Assembly: GCA_964017045.1 (NCBI GenBank)
Contig: OZ024802.1
Location: 33,711,802-33,775,801 of the forward strand
Direction of reading: 5' to 3'
Source: Omphiscola glabra
Lineage: Eukaryota > Mollusca > Gastropoda > Lymnaeidae
Length of the DNA stretch: 64,000 nucleotides
The position numbers were made by a program, and so were the translations under genes. This document shows, piece after piece, positions 38,601 through 43,594 of this stretch. The notes beneath the pieces were generated by a model that worked only from the letters and a program-made list of their open reading frames with translations, ran no database searches and was not told the DNA's origin. Within the stretch, counting starts at the first letter, position 1. Each line of letters opens with the position of its first letter.

Positions 38601-39796
38601 ACTATTCTCTTTTTTTTATTATATTAACACGCTGATGGAATGTTTCTGATTAATGGCTTTTGTAATTAAAATTTCCTAGCAAGGTTAATTATAATACTGG
38701 TATTTCAAAACAAGGCTATTTTAATATTTGCTGGTATCATGTTGGAATTTTCTCACATCTTTTGGATTTTATTTTCGACTTGACTGCAATAAAGTGTGTA
38801 ATTTGTAATAGTAATAGTGGTGTATAAAACTGTAAGTTGGGTTTTCATTATTTTGAATATTTAAAAAATAATTTTAATCTTCTCATTCAAATTTACTATT
38901 TTCTAATTACTGTGTGTCACTAAAGCACACAAAAATGTGGTTTTAAGTTCAAAATAGGTGAGGGATTTTAGGTTTGAAGAATAACACGGGGGGGGGGGGG
39001 TGGTTAAAAATTAGGTTTGAAGATTATGCTCGAGTTAGGGATACTGACCACTTAAGTTTGCAATGACTTACCTGCGGGGGGACATTTAGCATTCAGGTCA
39101 TGCAGGGTGATATTATTTCCCTTATTTTTCATTTGTGTAAATAAGTAAATAATACTAAAACACATCCACACTCTCACTTTTCCACCAGCATTCTTGCCCC
39201 CACCTTTTTCAACTGCATTTTTTGACAGTGCCACCAACTTTTTTGCCATGACAGGAGACATCATAATAAGAAAGATGGAGTCAGTGTAAAAATAAATAGT
39301 GCAAAAATGCCAAAAATACATGAAAAGAGAGGACTGGGAGTGCATAAATTTGGTACACTAAAACTAGTACACTGCATATAAATTTTGGTTTAGTTGAATC
39401 TTTTTTTTCCCCCAGTCTGGTTAAAAACTGATATATTAATATTAGTCACTGCCACTGGTTACGAGAAGTTCTGATTCTTATCCTGCTTTCCAGGAAAGGA
39501 GAAACTAAAATAAAAAATTATTGTACGTTTATTAGTTTATTCACTTAATTCAAGTTTACAATTTACAGAGAGTGAGATATAATTTAAATTTTTTTAAATT
39601 ATAACATAACCAGGATACACTTTAAACTTTTAAAAAGTCAGATAAAAATAGTTGTCAAAAATATTAAAGGGATATTTTTAAAAATCACCTTTGCTCGCTG
39701 CATTACGGCAATAACTTGAAGTCGTTCCGCCTCTGATAGGCCTGATAAATCAGGTAGTGCAAAGGTCAGATCATCGTTGTCACTCGACGCCATCAT
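2514..39796 (-). CDS. OSBPL11-like: Oxysterol-binding protein-related protein, OSBPL10/OSBPL11 class (22 coding exons)
   Basis: The family moves lipids at membrane contact sites; vertebrate ORP10 and ORP11 work with ORP9 at ER-Golgi contacts in phosphatidylserine/PI4P exchange (family knowledge). Seen here: 22 exons with GT-AG borders and agreeing phases, 2,148 nt in total, 715 residues, close to vertebrate ORP10/11 (about 750). Residues 1-54 are a charged helical N-terminus; about 63-162 a PH domain ([33 protein letters not shown]); 165-335 a Ser/Gln-rich and helical linker ([20 protein letters not shown]); about 340-662 the ORD ([57 protein letters not shown] at 470-477, [26 protein letters not shown], KKxRPLEK-like motif). 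The order and the ORD wording fit ORP10/11 better than ORP9. No FFAT motif was seen. The first two exons are the least certain; a shorter form could start at the Met of VPMEGQ in exon 3. Nearly all introns are packed with minisatellites. Confidence 0.93.
3127..3360. repeat. 13-bp and 20-bp arrays in the last OSBPL intron
   Basis: First about five copies of AATATCAGCTTAT (3,127-3,193), then at 3,239-3,360 about six copies of a roughly 20-bp unit around TTATCTCAGCTGA. Confidence 0.85.
3691..3756 (-). CDS. OSBPL gene exon 21: LEExQR helix
   Basis: Acceptor GTTTCTCCAG, donor GTGATT, 66 nt, phase 0 to 0. Encodes [20 protein letters not shown], the family's C-terminal charged helix (LEERQR in vertebrates). 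Confidence 0.9.
3825..3985. repeat. Short direct repeats between OSBPL exons 20 and 21
   Basis: Three copies of a roughly 30-bp unit around TCATATGGCAG, followed by about three copies of GACTAGAGATACAATGA. Confidence 0.7.
4010..4171 (-). CDS. OSBPL gene exon 20: ORD C-terminal part
   Basis: Acceptor TTTACTCAG, donor GTGAGC, 162 nt, phase 0 to 0. Encodes [20 protein letters not shown] then [20 protein letters not shown] and ends ATEHKKI, matching the C-terminal ORD of ORP10/11 at every landmark. Confidence 0.95.
4229..4325. repeat. 32-bp repeat, 3 copies
   Basis: Unit core TGTATGGTGTAAGGTGTGAT, just upstream of OSBPL exon 20 in the direction of transcription. Confidence 0.9.
4588..4985 (-). 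mobile_element. Non-LTR retrotransposon 3' end (same family as 59,094-59,870)
   Basis: Starts with an ATT run, then TCTTATATAGCGCAGTACCC; minus-strand translation gives GIPFHY-like and SLNS segments of the reverse transcriptase C-terminus. The same sequence recurs in a GCAT intron. It lies in the same orientation as the OSBPL gene and is 5'-truncated. Confidence 0.75.
5012..6060. repeat. 36-bp minisatellite, about 29 copies
   Basis: Unit core GGGCCCAAGGTCATTCAACC. Because 36 is a multiple of three, both strands are open ([12 protein letters not shown] on plus, [12 protein letters not shown] on minus). The array is flanked on both sides by copies of a GATGGAATTGTATT segment, so it expanded inside a duplicated block. 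Intronic; not treated as coding. Confidence 0.95.
6143..6616. repeat. About 40-bp array containing copies of the exon 19 donor
   Basis: Units on the minus strand read AGCAAT then GTGAGTCATGACATATGG, i.e. the last bases of OSBPL exon 19, its donor and the following intron, interleaved with a GCAATGTGACATCT segment. About ten degenerate copies. Confidence 0.88.
6609..6728 (-). CDS. OSBPL gene exon 19: ORD
   Basis: Acceptor GTCCCCAG, donor GTGAGT, 120 nt, phase 0 to 0. Encodes [20 protein letters not shown] and ends [13 protein letters not shown]. Tandem arrays abut both ends; the downstream one contains copies of the donor. Confidence 0.95.
6731..7125. repeat. About 30-bp array abutting the exon 19 acceptor
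   Basis: About 13 units with core GACACAGAAATACATGTCAA. On the minus strand each carries CATGTATTTCTGTGTC followed by an AG, like the true acceptor tract at 6,729-6,750. Confidence 0.88.
7370..7515. repeat. About 29-bp repeat after OSBPL exon 18
   Basis: Five copies around ACCATATGTACACATTTATC and ATTAATTTT, about 70 bp beyond the donor. Confidence 0.8.
7582..7742 (-). CDS. OSBPL gene exon 18: ORD
   Basis: Acceptor CTCATCCAG, donor GTTTGT, 161 nt, phase 1 to 0. Encodes [20 protein letters not shown] followed by [19 protein letters not shown]. The wording SAYARSILT is typical of ORP10/11. Confidence 0.96.
8038..8148 (-). CDS. OSBPL gene exon 17: ORD
   Basis: Acceptor ATCCCACAAG, donor GTCAGT, 111 nt, phase 1 to 1. 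Encodes [20 protein letters not shown] followed by [17 protein letters not shown], conserved ORD strands. Confidence 0.95.
8316..8780. repeat. 30-bp minisatellite in OSBPL intron 16
   Basis: About 15 units with core GGATGGTGTGACGGTGATAG. It shares GGTGGATGGTG with the neighbouring 24-bp array, suggesting descent from the exon 16 border. Confidence 0.9.
8781..8920. repeat. 24-bp array spanning the exon 16 donor (EQVSHHPP)
   Basis: About six copies on the minus strand of GTGTCTCACCATCCACCAG followed by GTAAT. Each copy has the end of exon 16 and a full donor. The unit is 24 bp and open, so each later donor would add GNVSHHPP in frame. Confidence 0.95.
8899..9031 (-). CDS. OSBPL gene exon 16: ORD with the EQVSHHPP signature
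   Basis: Acceptor GCTGTGTTGCAG, donor GTAATG, 133 nt, phase 0 to 1. Encodes [20 protein letters not shown] and ends in EQVSHHPP, the family signature whose histidine pair contacts phosphoinositide phosphate (family knowledge). Both ends lie inside tandem arrays: the acceptor joins a 42-bp array and the donor a 24-bp array, each carrying copies of the splice site. Confidence 0.97.
9031..11165. repeat. 42-bp minisatellite carrying copies of the exon 16 acceptor, about 51 copies
   Basis: Minus-strand units read CTGCTGTGTCCCAG then GGTTCAGAGACATTACC; the true acceptor is CTGCTGTGTTGCAG then GGTTCAGTTGC. The unit is a multiple of three and open in the exon 16 frame ([14 protein letters not shown]) from exon 16 back to a TAG near 9,577, 13 units. 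A 294-bp block (7 units) is duplicated within it. Confidence 0.96.
11395..11492. repeat. About 19-bp repeat
   Basis: Five degenerate copies of ATGACCTATTGAGCTATTA in OSBPL intron 15. Confidence 0.8.
11815..12514. repeat. 58-bp minisatellite built on the exon 15 end and donor, about 12 copies
   Basis: Minus-strand unit: GGTATCTATCAGCCTTCCAT, GTCGGCAAACAG, then donor GTTTGTTTATGTAGATG. The first copy is the true exon end ([11 protein letters not shown]); the others lie in the intron. Because 58 is not a multiple of three and the unit has an in-frame TAG, later donors would break the protein. Confidence 0.96.
12475..12556 (-). CDS. OSBPL gene exon 15: ORD
   Basis: Acceptor TTTCACCCAG, donor GTTTGT, 82 nt, phase 2 to 0. 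Encodes [18 protein letters not shown] followed by [10 protein letters not shown] second AG eight bases inside would shift the frame into a stop, which fixes the upstream acceptor. The last 32 bases of the exon plus the donor are the core of the 58-bp array that fills the start of the following intron. Confidence 0.93.
12919..13243. repeat. 32-bp minisatellite, about 10 copies
   Basis: Core TATGTGTTATGTTGTGTGGA; it begins just beyond the donor of OSBPL exon 14 but does not include it. Confidence 0.93.
13254..13339 (-). CDS. OSBPL gene exon 14: ORD
   Basis: Acceptor TTTGACCAG, donor GTAAGT, 86 nt, phase 0 to 2. Encodes [20 protein letters not shown] followed by MCHPDLFL, nearly invariant in ORP9/10/11. 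A 32-bp minisatellite starts about a dozen bases beyond its donor. Confidence 0.95.
13808..16450. repeat. 18-bp satellite-like array, about 146 copies
   Basis: Unit AAGGTCACATCAACACTA, with AGATC/ACATC variants clustered in runs and a few ACCAAGG or ACTATGG forms. It is the largest array in the window and lies wholly in OSBPL intron 13. On the minus strand the unit contains TGACCTT, resembling a nuclear-receptor half-site. Confidence 0.97.
16757..17158. repeat. About 45-bp repeat, 9 copies
   Basis: Core GGACATCTCCATAGGTCTA and AACTGCC, in OSBPL intron 13. Confidence 0.88.
17445..17581 (-). CDS. OSBPL gene exon 13: start of the ORD
   Basis: Acceptor CATGGTCAG, donor GTATGT, 137 nt, phase 1 to 0. 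An acidic stretch ([15 protein letters not shown]) runs into [20 protein letters not shown], the start of the lipid-binding domain lid. Confidence 0.95.
17985..18150. repeat. 26-bp repeat, about 6 copies
   Basis: Core GTATTAGTGGAGCTTGGTAT in OSBPL intron 12. The rest of this 1.8-kb intron, apart from the next array, shows nothing recognisable. Confidence 0.88.
18595..18965. repeat. About 32-bp repeat, 11-12 copies, two sub-types
   Basis: Left half uses TTCATTGATACATCAAATAG, right half TGATACGACTAAGAGATGAT; the array changes sub-type half way. Confidence 0.88.
19436..19494 (-). CDS. OSBPL gene exon 12: linker
   Basis: Acceptor ATTTCCTCAG, donor GTAAGG, 59 nt, phase 2 to 1. Encodes [19 protein letters not shown]. 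Both other frames contain stops. Phases fit exons 11 and 13 exactly. Confidence 0.8.
19678..19712 (-). CDS. OSBPL gene exon 11: short linker exon
   Basis: Acceptor TTTTTCAG, donor GTAAGT, 35 nt, phase 0 to 2. Encodes [11 protein letters not shown]. Not conserved, but it is the exon that makes the flanking phases agree. Confidence 0.75.
19810..20445. repeat. About 31-bp repeat, about 20 copies
   Basis: Core AAGGTTTGCTACACAGCAGC, starting about 100 bp upstream of the OSBPL exon 11 acceptor. Confidence 0.9.
20505..20800. repeat. About 45-bp repeat, 6 copies
   Basis: Core GAGATCAGATACAATGTTAA with TGTGTTCC, in OSBPL intron 10. Confidence 0.88.
20865..21176. repeat. About 51-bp repeat, 6 copies
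   Basis: Core GTGGGATGAGCAGGGATGAC; markedly more G+C-rich than its surroundings. Confidence 0.88.
21622..21857. mobile_element. Hairpin MITE-like inverted repeat
   Basis: Left arm AGGAAATGAGTGGAACAAAG then TATGGGAAA; right arm is the reverse complement with few changes (CCCATACTTTGTTTCACTC, ATTTCCTTTT). The inner arms also pair in part (CAAAACAAC with GTTGTTTTG). No clear target duplication was found. Confidence 0.7.
22510..22657. repeat. 28-bp repeat, about 5 copies
   Basis: Unit core GTAACCATTAAGTACCCTAT. Confidence 0.92.
22745..24115. repeat. 82/81-bp minisatellite, about 16 copies
   Basis: Core GAGCTGTCAATAGCAGTAAA. Copies in the left two thirds are 82 bp (AAAGTATGGCATT), those to the right 81 bp (AAAGAAGGCACT), which is why only the right part shows a long minus-strand ORF of 27-residue repeats. 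The last copies are divergent and shorter. Intronic. Confidence 0.95.
24401..24481 (-). CDS. OSBPL gene exon 10: [13 protein letters not shown] helix
   Basis: Acceptor CCCTACAG, donor GTAAGC, 81 nt, phase 0 to 0. Encodes [20 protein letters not shown], highly conserved in ORP9/10/11. Confidence 0.93.
24712..25003. repeat. 20-bp repeat, about 14 copies
   Basis: TGCCCTAACACATCTGTGTA, shifting to ATATGTGTA variants on the right; OSBPL intron 9. Confidence 0.93.
25103..25408. repeat. 26-bp repeat, about 12 copies
   Basis: AAATTAAAATCACTGTTTTC with ATAAAC/ATAGAC/ATAACC variants, ending about 30 bp from the OSBPL exon 9 donor. Confidence 0.93.
25440..25481 (-). CDS. OSBPL gene exon 9: LPPSG micro-exon
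   Basis: Acceptor TTCTTGCAG, donor GTAAGT, 42 nt, phase 0 to 0. Encodes [14 protein letters not shown], matching LPxSGxLxxLDQ of ORP10/11. Confidence 0.9.
25565..26150. repeat. 11-bp repeat, about 53 copies
   Basis: AACATCATCAC and AATATCATCAC variants in blocks. With 33-bp periodicity it yields a spurious His/Ser/Ile ORF. Confidence 0.95.
26263..26822. repeat. Degenerate 27-bp repeat, about 20 copies
   Basis: Core CATGTCAGCTGTCACACGGG; each unit has the palindrome CAGCTG or a close variant. Degeneration increases to the right. Confidence 0.88.
27045..27490. repeat. 24-bp repeat, about 18 copies
   Basis: TCTCTATATCTATACTTATT plus TGGG. The unit is a multiple of three, so all three plus frames appear open. 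Confidence 0.94.
27614..27707 (-). CDS. OSBPL gene exon 8: linker helix
   Basis: Acceptor ATATTCCAG, donor GTGAGT, 94 nt, phase 2 to 0. Encodes [20 protein letters not shown], equivalent to the segment before the LPxSG motif in ORP10/11. Confidence 0.9.
27810..28105. repeat. Degenerate 18-20-bp repeat
   Basis: About 14 divergent units around GGCCTGGTGACAG, in OSBPL intron 7. Confidence 0.8.
28450..28838. repeat. 34-bp repeat, about 11 copies
   Basis: Core AACCAATGACAATGTCACAT then GCCAGGTT, with GAATTA or CCTTA at the unit end. Confidence 0.93.
29030..29160. repeat. About 62-bp duplication of the exon 7 donor
   Basis: Minus strand: exon end AACTTAAT, donor GTGAGTAGTATTGAAT; about 60 bases into the intron the same block recurs as AACTTATT, GTGAGTAGAATTGAAT. 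Two copies plus a partial third. Confidence 0.85.
29147..29337 (-). CDS. OSBPL gene exon 7: Ser/Gln/His-rich linker
   Basis: Acceptor TTTTATAG, donor GTGAGT, 191 nt, phase 0 to 2. Low-complexity linker rich in Ser, Pro, Gln and His, ending [15 protein letters not shown]. An alternative acceptor six bases inside (CTCAG) would be a two-codon variant. Linkers at this place are poorly conserved in the family, so phase agreement is the main support. Confidence 0.85.
29395..29482. repeat. G-rich 20-22-bp repeat
   Basis: Four copies of GAGGGGGTGGGGGAGTGTT near the acceptor of OSBPL exon 7; pyrimidine-rich on the gene strand. Confidence 0.85.
29638..29745. repeat. CA-rich 21-bp repeat
   Basis: About five units around CACTCAAAGCACACAACCAC. 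Confidence 0.85.
29865..30520. repeat. 19-bp repeat, about 33 copies
   Basis: TTTACCATGCGAGTCGTGG with occasional 4-bp GAGT expansions that shift the frame. The apparent ORFs are three frames of one 57-bp super-period. Confidence 0.94.
30689..30760. repeat. 26-bp triplication of the exon 6 end and donor
   Basis: Minus strand: CTTCTCTGGCCCAG then GTAATTGTCTGT, three copies; the one nearest the exon body is taken as real. The unit is not a multiple of three. Confidence 0.93.
30748..30827 (-). CDS. OSBPL gene exon 6: PH C-terminal helix
   Basis: Acceptor CTGTCATTAG, donor GTAATT, 80 nt, phase 1 to 0. Encodes [20 protein letters not shown], the C-terminal PH helix. The last part of the exon and its donor are repeated twice more in the following intron. 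Confidence 0.93.
30940..31805. repeat. 32-bp repeat, about 27 copies
   Basis: Core GCAAGACTGCTTGGTGTGCT then GACAGCACTAT, very homogeneous; OSBPL intron 5. Confidence 0.95.
31806..32292. other. OSBPL intron 5, non-repetitive part
   Basis: AT-rich sequence without recognisable genes, elements or tandem structure. Confidence 0.4.
32293..32565. repeat. 38-bp repeat, 7 copies
   Basis: Core GTCCAGATATTGGGTAAATG with AACGTTCAGTTTACCAA. Confidence 0.93.
32637..32718 (-). CDS. OSBPL gene exon 5: PH domain
   Basis: Acceptor TATTTCCAG, donor GTGGGT, 82 nt, phase 0 to 1. Encodes [14 protein letters not shown] and [12 protein letters not shown], conserved PH strands of ORP10/11. Confidence 0.93.
32800..33545. 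repeat. 30-bp repeat degenerating into 19-bp repeat
   Basis: Left part: about 15 copies of GGGTATTACCTCAAGCTATT plus AGGTACAGCA. From about 33,260 a shorter GGTCAAGCTATCAGGCACC unit takes over. Lies just upstream of the OSBPL exon 5 acceptor. Confidence 0.92.
33568..34068. mobile_element. Possible inverted-repeat DNA element (about 500 bp)
   Basis: Ends TAACCCACTCAATCCC at left and its near-perfect inverse GGGATTGAATGGGTTA at right. TTAA is present at the right end only, so a piggyBac-like origin is tentative. It holds no transposase. Confidence 0.5.
34454..34501 (-). CDS. OSBPL gene exon 4: PH domain
   Basis: A 48-nt exon between acceptor AACTTTTCAG and donor GTGAGT, phase 0 to 0. It encodes [16 protein letters not shown], matching the loop and strand that follow YF in ORP10/11 PH domains (the vertebrate form has KPRG). 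It supplies exactly the residues missing between exons 3 and 5. Confidence 0.9.
34505..34785. repeat. About 33-bp repeat next to the exon 4 acceptor
   Basis: About nine copies of GAATAGATGAAAAGTTACCA with GATAAAAATTGTAT. On the minus strand each unit has GGTAACTTTTCAT, a near copy of the true acceptor tract GTAACTTTTCAG but lacking its AG. Confidence 0.9.
34925..35315 (+). mobile_element. Non-LTR retrotransposon fragment (reverse transcriptase C-terminus)
   Basis: Plus-strand translation shows [58 protein letters not shown] and, after a stop, [20 protein letters not shown], ending with an ATG-repeat tail. This is the 3' end of an invertebrate LINE, internally deleted and broken by a stop, inserted antisense in OSBPL intron 3. 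Confidence 0.9.
35613..35733 (-). CDS. OSBPL gene exon 3: start of PH domain
   Basis: Acceptor CATGACAG, donor GTATGT, 121 nt. Encodes [16 protein letters not shown] followed by [19 protein letters not shown], the first strands of the PH domain in the wording typical of ORP9/10/11. The Met in VPMEGQ is a plausible alternative start. Confidence 0.93.
35765..36250. repeat. 33-bp repeat, about 15 copies
   Basis: Core CCAGCATTGCATTCATCACT plus CACACAATGGTA. The unit is a multiple of three, so the [11 protein letters not shown] minus-strand ORF is a repeat artefact. Upstream of the OSBPL exon 3 acceptor. Confidence 0.94.
36984..37036 (-). CDS. OSBPL gene exon 2 (residues 37-54), charged helix
   Basis: Acceptor TTTTTTCAG, 53 nt, donor GTGAGT, phase 0 in and phase 2 out. 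It encodes [17 protein letters not shown], a continuation of the amphipathic helix from exon 1. The outgoing phase matches the phase-2 acceptor of the PH exon, giving an uninterrupted frame. Confidence 0.65.
37229..37430. mobile_element. piggyBac-like MITE with TTAA ends
   Basis: TTAACCTTTTCGCTACCG at left, CGGTAGTGAAGGGGTTAA at right: inverted ends starting at TTAA on both sides, as expected for piggyBac target duplication. About 200 bp, no coding. Lies in OSBPL intron 1. Confidence 0.7.
37705..37845. repeat. 18-bp repeat, about 7 copies
   Basis: ACCATCACTACAGTTAAT and GCT/GCC variants. Confidence 0.9.
38148..38440. mobile_element. Dispersed retroelement 3' fragment (second copy at 50,757)
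   Basis: Begins ATAATAAAGTTTATTTGAAA then TGCTTCATCCCCAAAG; the same start recurs at 50,757-50,850. Reads like the degraded 3' end of a non-LTR element, inserted in OSBPL intron 1. Confidence 0.6.
39689..39796 (-). CDS. OSBPL gene exon 1 (residues 1-36), Rab-binding-like N-terminus
   Basis: ATG ATG at 39,796-39,791 opens a 36-codon exon ending in AAG before a GTGATT donor, phase 0. An in-frame stop lies just upstream at about 39,855, so this is the first in-frame ATG. The peptide carries [20 protein letters not shown], which resembles the first helix of RIM, rabphilin and Slp-type Rab-binding domains. Its link to exon 2 and the PH exon rests on splice phase and spacing only. It could instead begin a separate transcript. 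Confidence 0.65.
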
Positions 39797-39870
39797 TTTA
39801 TTTAGAAATATCGTCGATATTATTTCCGGCAATAGACGAACGAACACAACGCCTTAATTTTGTTTCGGAT
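39797..39870 (-). promoter_or_regulatory. Probable 5' UTR/promoter-proximal region of the OSBPL gene
   Basis: The stretch just upstream of exon 1 contains several CpGs in an otherwise CpG-poor, AT-rich setting and an in-frame stop. No TATA box is evident. Placement follows only from the position of the first ATG. Confidence 0.3.
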
Positions 39871-41929
39871 TTTAGGATTTTTGTGATTCAATTTTATTTA
39901 CATTTACTTTCACTAAAATATTTCTGTTTTACAAGTTATTTCAGAAACACTGTATAACTTATGGATTGCCATCTCAGAATTTACTCGGTATAAGTATAAG
40001 ACATGGGTTCTGAACCTTTATTTTTAGCGCTGCTCTCCCTCTCTATCTCAAAACATTTCCTTCCCCTCCTCATGCCTCATCCACGATAAAAATTATTGTA
40101 GAAAATAAATATATATAAAATAGTTTGCCTTCTTTAATTAGTTTGCTAAGAAGAGACAAAAAATGAAAGTGTAGGCCTCCATAATGCGCAAACAAAGTTA
40201 TCCACAAAAGTCAAAAGCGTCTGCTACTGGGCCGGCCTACAGCTAATTACAAAAAAAACAAATATGATTTTTATTATTTTTCCGCACCCCCCAGAACTGC
40301 CAAGCCTAAAGGACCACTGTCACTACATGCCATATTTTCTGGTACCGGTACTGACTCTTGCAGCCCCTGCACTGCCAAGCCTAAAGGACCACTGGCACTG
40401 CATCCCACATTTTCTGGTAACCGTACTGACTCTTGCAGTCCCCAGGGGACACGGGAACCCCCTGGTAAAAACCCCTGGTATAAGTTTAAGGTAGCATGCG
40501 TGAAAGATGTATCGGCAGGCAGCATTTCCGTATTCCACTGCAAAATAGTTGGTTGGCTGGATCAATAAGTTACGAAAAAGCGTTCAGAACATCGACAGAA
40601 AAAGAAACCAAGAGTCAAGAACTTTGCAGCACAAGTAAAATGGGTTACCGGAAATTTGTTTGAAAGAAATTTCGTCGACGGAAAATTGATAGACTGAAAT
40701 TTGATCCAACGGAAATTTTGTCGAATCTTTTTCAGTTAACACCAGACATGTTGAATGCCAGCGCTTGCTAAACACACCAAACCAGCTTTTAAAACACAAT
40801 AAAACCAAAGTAGTTTAAAACAGAAATACAAAGTAAAAATAAACCAGATCACACAGTGCAGGTGTGGCGAAGGTCCCTTACACACAATGCACAGAGTGAG
40901 GTAAATGGGCAATAAGTGGATGACAGATCATGTCCCTTGTTTTACTCACGGGTAACATGTGTTACTGGGACGAGGTCGTTGGTGGTCGGACAAGGGGCGT
41001 AGGAAAAAGGGGGGGGGGAGTGAAGGGGTCGTTCAGCCCCCGTGCAGAACTTTTTTCCTAATGTTGAGGGTCAGCGTTTTTGACCAAAGGCATTTTTTTT
41101 TTCTACTTCAAAGGGGCGGCAAAAAGCTTGGCCCGCCCCGGTTGACACTTAGCTAACCTTTGCTATGCTACTGGGTTCGGATCTTCTCGGCCAGCCTCTA
41201 TGCGACACTAGGCGGTAAGTCACTAGGCCAAGAATTGATGAGCAGGGGTTAAATAGTATCAACATATTTAACTGATTTGATCTTGTGACTTTATCTCAAG
41301 CCCAACAAATATATCTACACTGTATCCGGAAAAAAGGGAACCATTTTTTTTAATAATGATGAAAACTAATGGTAAAAATGTATCCATTTTTTAAATTCCA
41401 AAACTAATTTTAATAATTTTATCCGGGATCGTTAATTATTTTTTGTTAAGTAGGTCAGGGCTAAAATAAGTTGGATGTTTAAAATTGATGGACATTTACC
41501 AGTTTTATTTCATAATTATTAAAATGGTTCCCCCTTTTTAACGTACACGATGTTTATATAAAAATATTTAATTACATAGTACCGCCTTAGACTACAATTT
41601 AAGAGTCAGATTGTCTGCCCGGATTCAGTAATGAAAATGGCAGGCTCCCCAGCGCTCCCTGCCACAACATTATGTTAATCAGATGAGTCACGTGGCGGAA
41701 ATTTAAGGACACTAACTGTAATGTGTGCAAACAACAGGTGGGGGAAATACAGTATGTTGCTGATTTAAGATATAACGATGTATACAAAGCTACGGCTGAA
41801 GCACTTTCCAGAGAAACTTAAAATATAAATAATATCTGAACAGAGTTGATAAATAAAATACAATATACGTCATAAGAACATGTTAAAGAATAAAAGTTAG
41901 AAGAACATGGCAGAATGCCCCTGTAGAGA
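39871..41929. other. Intergenic region upstream of the OSBPL gene; no gene seen
   Basis: Apart from the 75-bp duplication it is AT-rich with a G-rich segment at 40,960-41,160 that looks like a decayed element. Short ORFs lack splice context. Confidence 0.4.
40297..40445. repeat. 75-bp direct duplication
   Basis: Two copies of a block starting CTGCCAAGCCTAAAGGACCA and ending in CTGACTCTTGCAG. Intergenic. Confidence 0.85.
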
Positions 41930-42142
41930 CAGTGGCGTAGCGAGCTTAACTCGCGCCCGGGGCACAATACCTTTTTAGCTCCCCAATACCTTTTTAGCGC
42001 CCCCCCCCCCAATAACTTTTTAGCGCCCCTCCCCCTTTATTCGGAAACCATACAATATATAGTAAAATATACCATTTTGCGCCCCTTTGTGAGTAGCGCC
42101 CGGGGCATGATGCCCCCCTTGCCCCCCCTCACTACGCCACTG
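41930..42142. mobile_element. hAT-like MITE with perfect 8-bp target duplication
   Basis: Termini CAGTGGCGTAGCGAG and CTCACTACGCCACTG are inverted repeats, flanked on both sides by TGTAGAGA (41,922-41,929 and 42,143-42,150). 213 bp, non-coding, with C-rich interior. An 8-bp duplication and CAGTG ends are hAT hallmarks. Confidence 0.85.
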
Positions 42143-42199
42143 TGTAGAGAGAGTGTAGCAGAGAGTAATTATAATTTGCATAGATTTATGTTCCCACCT

Positions 42200-42640
42200 G
42201 GCTATCGAACTTTGACCTCCAACCCCACAACAAAGCTAAAGATTGAGGCCATTAAAATTGTTCGTTCTTCGCCTGCGAAGATGACCACAGCTTTGAAAAC
42301 GAGCTGTATTTTGTTTAAAGTGAGGGGATTGTGCTAAATTTGTCAGCCTCACTCTCACGTCTTTGTCTACTTGTTCCAATGGCAAGACGACTGGAAACCG
42401 ACCAGGATGCAGTGGGTGACCAGCAGTGTGTATTTTGTGTCTCACTGTGTACTTATTCGTGCCAGGTCGCGGAAGTTTTCGGAGTTTCCATTGTGTCAAT
42501 GTCATACCGCCCACGGGACTCATCTCCGGGTTTGATTTCAGAGTTTGCTTTCTCTTAGATGCGTTGCCATCCAAGGTTAACGAGTCCCGTCCACGTGACG
42601 TGTTGCTTTGGATTGTCTAGGCTTTTGCTGGGGACTGAAC
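42200..42640. other. Unassigned region with moderately coding-like composition
   Basis: A 112-codon minus-strand ORF (42,236-42,574) rich in basic residues and Pro, more G+C-rich than its neighbours. I see no known family or clean splice borders. It may be a decayed mobile element or a lineage-specific exon. Confidence 0.25.
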
Positions 42641-42784
42641 ACCAGTCCAGAAGCTTGCGTTTGACCACATATATATAAAGTGACAATTGATTCACCAGAT
42701 TATAAGCTGATTTAAACTTGAGAGGTAAATAGAAAAGTTAATTTTCTTTTTAATAAGGTTACTATTTCATGTCTCATACTTAAA

Positions 42785-43215
42785 GACAGGGATTTGGAGC
42801 GGAGCAGGGTATTTTTGCCTGGAGTTCTGGTGCAGGGTATTTTTGCTCGGAGCTCTGGAGCAGGGTATATTTGCCCGGAGCAGGGTATTTTTGCCCGGAG
42901 CAGGGTATTTTTGCCCGGAGCAGGGAATTTTTGCCCGGAGCCCTGTTGCAGGGTATTTTAGCCATGCGCTCTGGAGCAGGGTATTTTTGCCTGGGGCACT
43001 GGAGCAGGGTATTTTTGCTCGGAGCTCTGGAGCAGGGTATATTTGCCTGGAGCAGGGTATTTTTGCCCGGAGCTCTAGTGCAGGGTCTTTAACCCGGTGC
43101 TCTGGAGCAGGGTATGTTTGCCCGGAGCTCTGATGCGGGGTATTTTTGCCCAGAGCTCTGGTGTGGGGTATTTTTGCTCGGAGCTCTGGAGCAGGGTCTT
43201 TTAGCCCGGAGCAAT
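42785..43215. repeat. About 29-bp G-rich repeat, about 15 copies
   Basis: Core GGAGCAGGGTATTTTTGCCC with optional GGAGCTCT insert, giving alternating unit lengths. Confidence 0.9.
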
Positions 43216-43343
43216 TTTCGTTTTGTCAAATATTTTTAGTTGATGGGAAGTTCACGCATTGCAGCCGCCATATAGCTAGTATATATTTTTAGTCCAAATC
43301 GTCCATGATCACGTTAATCATCGTATTTATGCTAATTCTATAC

Positions 43344-43568
43344 TTAGCTGTGGGTGCGCAGATGGCTGATGAGACCGCCAGAGTTAACCTGGGCTTTTCT
43401 GGCATGTCTTTTGTGCTCTGCAACAGCTGTTTTCCTGGCTTCATGTTGTAGGAAACATTTTGTGTTCAAAGGAACGCCACAATGCTCGATCACTTGCCGA
43501 TTCTTCCCATGTGTCCGGGCGTACGCTTTCTTCATATTATTATAACCAGTGCTGTGAGCGACTTGCAC
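43344..43568 (-). pseudogene. Possible mobile-element protein remnant
   Basis: A 74-codon ORF ending NSGGLISHLRTHS, a C2H2-finger-like tail similar in style to the C-terminal fingers of some invertebrate LINE proteins. No flanking reverse transcriptase was seen here. Low confidence. Confidence 0.25.
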
Positions 43569-43594
43569 GTGGTTTCTTAATCTGTGGTGCTTGC

